Source of the DNA: Salipiger mangrovisoli
GTDB lineage: Bacteria; Pseudomonadota; Alphaproteobacteria; Rhodobacterales; Rhodobacteraceae
Direction of reading: 5' to 3'
Assembly: GCF_015223355.1 (NCBI RefSeq)
Contig: NZ_JADFFK010000010.1
Span: forward strand, 145,287 to 209,286
Length of the DNA: 64,000 nt
Below are positions 63,208 through 64,000 of the stretch, piece by piece. The position numbers were made by a program, and so were the translations under genes. How positions within the stretch are numbered: the stretch's first letter is position 1; each line of letters begins with the position of its first letter. Under the pieces are notes generated by a model. That model made no database searches and had not been told where the DNA came from. It saw nothing but the letters and a program-made list of their open reading frames with translations.

Positions 63208-63229
63208 GCGTCTCGAAAGCTGTTCAGGC

Positions 63230-64000
63230 TTACTTCAGATCGTCCGGCAGCAGCGCGTCGGGCAGGTTCTGGTAGCTGACGGGGCGCAGGAAGCGGCGGA
63301 TCGAGAGGGTGCCGACCGAGGTCGCGCCGAAGTTGGTCGAGGCCGGGTAAGGCCCGCCGTGGACCATCGCGTCGCAGACCTCGACGCCGGTGGGGAAGCC
63401 GTTGACCAGCACCCGGCCGGCCTTGCGCTCGAGCACCGGCACGAGGCGCTGCGCCAGGGCGGTATCGCCCGCGTCCATGTGGATCGTCGCGGTCAGCTGG
63501 CCCTCGAACCCCTTGGCGAGCTCTTCCATCTCGTCCGGCCCCGAGACCCGCACCACGAGCCCGAGCGGGCCGAAGACTTCCTCGCCAAGCGCATGATCCT
63601 GCAGGTAATTCGCCGCGTCCGTCTCGAAGAGGTTGGGCAGCGCGCTGCGGCCCTCGCTGTCGGTGGTCAGCACCGGCTTGACGGCATTGCGCCCGTCGAA
63701 GCGCGATTTACCGTCCTTATACGCTTTCGCGATACCCTCGGTGAGCATGCATTGGGCGGATGCGCCCTTCAGCGCCTCGGCGGCGGCGGCGACAAAGGCG
63801 TCGCCCTCGGGGCCCGTCTCGACCACGGCGATGCCGGGGTTGGTGCAGAACTGGCCGGCACCCATCGTCAGCGAGCCGGCCCAGCCGGTGCCGATCTCGG
63901 CACCGCGCGCCTTCACGGCCTCGGGAAGGAGGAACATCGGGTTGACCGAGCCCAGCTCGCCGAAGAAGGGGATCGGCACCTCGCGCTGCGCGCAGAGGTC
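63230..64000 (-). CDS. Alpha-ketoglutaric semialdehyde dehydrogenase-type aldehyde dehydrogenase, C-terminal part (runs off the right edge)
   Basis: The last 256 residues of an NAD(P)-dependent aldehyde dehydrogenase are visible, and the frame is open to the window edge. IPFFGELGSVNPMFLLPEA and GWAGSLTMGAGQFCTNPG, which carries the catalytic Cys, are typical of 2,5-dioxovalerate (alpha-ketoglutaric semialdehyde) dehydrogenases of sugar-acid and hydroxyproline breakdown. FGPLGLVV and the GGPYPAST region match the C-terminal domain. The metabolic context lies outside the window, so the pathway is not decided here. Confidence 0.88.
   Translation of the reverse strand, partial: DLCAQREVPIPFFGELGSVNPMFLLPEAVKARGAEIGTGWAGSLTMGAGQFCTNPGIAVVETGPEGDAFVAAAAEALKGASAQCMLTEGIAKAYKDGKSRFDGRNAVKPVLTTDSEGRSALPNLFETDAANYLQDHALGEEVFGPLGLVVRVSGPDEMEELAKGFEGQLTATIHMDAGDTALAQRLVPVLERKAGRVLVNGFPTGVEVCDAMVHGGPYPASTNFGATSVGTLSIRRFLRPVSYQNLPDALLPDDLK

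Overview
The window is GC-rich, densely coded DNA from a marine-type alphaproteobacterium of the Rhodobacteraceae (Roseobacter group). This placement is inference. It rests on the rpmF-plsX-fabH-ihfA-merR run, the argS-SPOR-nagZ-scpA-scpB run, a cckA hybrid kinase with a CtrA-type box, a recA with a GTTC-N7-GTTC SOS box, and a hairpin-bearing intergenic repeat familiar from roseobacters. Nearly all of the window reads as chromosomal backbone. No prophage, CRISPR array, plasmid origin or intact insertion sequence was seen.

Layout. 0-8.3 kb: the 5' part of metH (running off the left edge), an oversized TRAP transporter operon, and a divergent two-component system that probably controls it. 8.3-13.8 kb: a small membrane protein, the ilvB-ilvN acetolactate synthase operon preceded by a leader-peptide attenuator, a small conserved unknown, an XRE regulator and a DUF2189 membrane protein. 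13.9-19.8 kb: prfB, a lipoprotein, moaA, a YaeQ-like protein and an OmpA-family protein with a very long Ala/Glu/Pro-rich region. 19.9-27.4 kb: a MoxR/CoxE-type pair, then four overlapping genes that combine three related family-2-like glycosyltransferase domains with sulfotransferase-like modules. 27.5-33.2 kb: a Roseobacter-type conserved unknown, anmK, tyrS and a RamA/RACo-like corrinoid activator. 33.2-37.3 kb: a degraded transposase, a serine hydrolase, tRNA-Gly, a histone-deacetylase-family enzyme, an OlsB-like acyltransferase and BamE. 37.4-43.3 kb: yceD-rpmF-plsX-fabH-ihfA-merR, tRNA-Pro and a long-form Dcd. 43.3-54.7 kb: a protein with a degenerate GGDEF domain, an SH3-domain protein, scpB-scpA-nagZ-SPOR-argS, a Na+/H+-type antiporter, dgt and an ErpA-like protein. 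54.9-64 kb: recA, a sulfotransferase-like protein, cckA, an RsmB-family methyltransferase, a dead IS21 istB, der and the C-terminal part of a semialdehyde dehydrogenase running off the right edge.

Functional links. metH and the RamA-like activator lie 30 kb apart and may cooperate in keeping cobalamin active. The TRAP genes and the sCache kinase/NarL-type regulator form a probable sensing and uptake module for a small carboxylate. The 22.3-27.4 kb cluster looks like a surface-glycan module. The recA-cckA region joins the SOS response and cell-cycle control, each with a recognisable operator. The best regulatory finds are the 15-codon leader peptide and terminator before ilvB (8877-8977) and the TTAA-N7-TTAA box before cckA (59200-59214).

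Limits: everything here was read by eye from sequence. Family names rest on motifs and recall, and start codons were chosen from ribosome-binding sites and family length.
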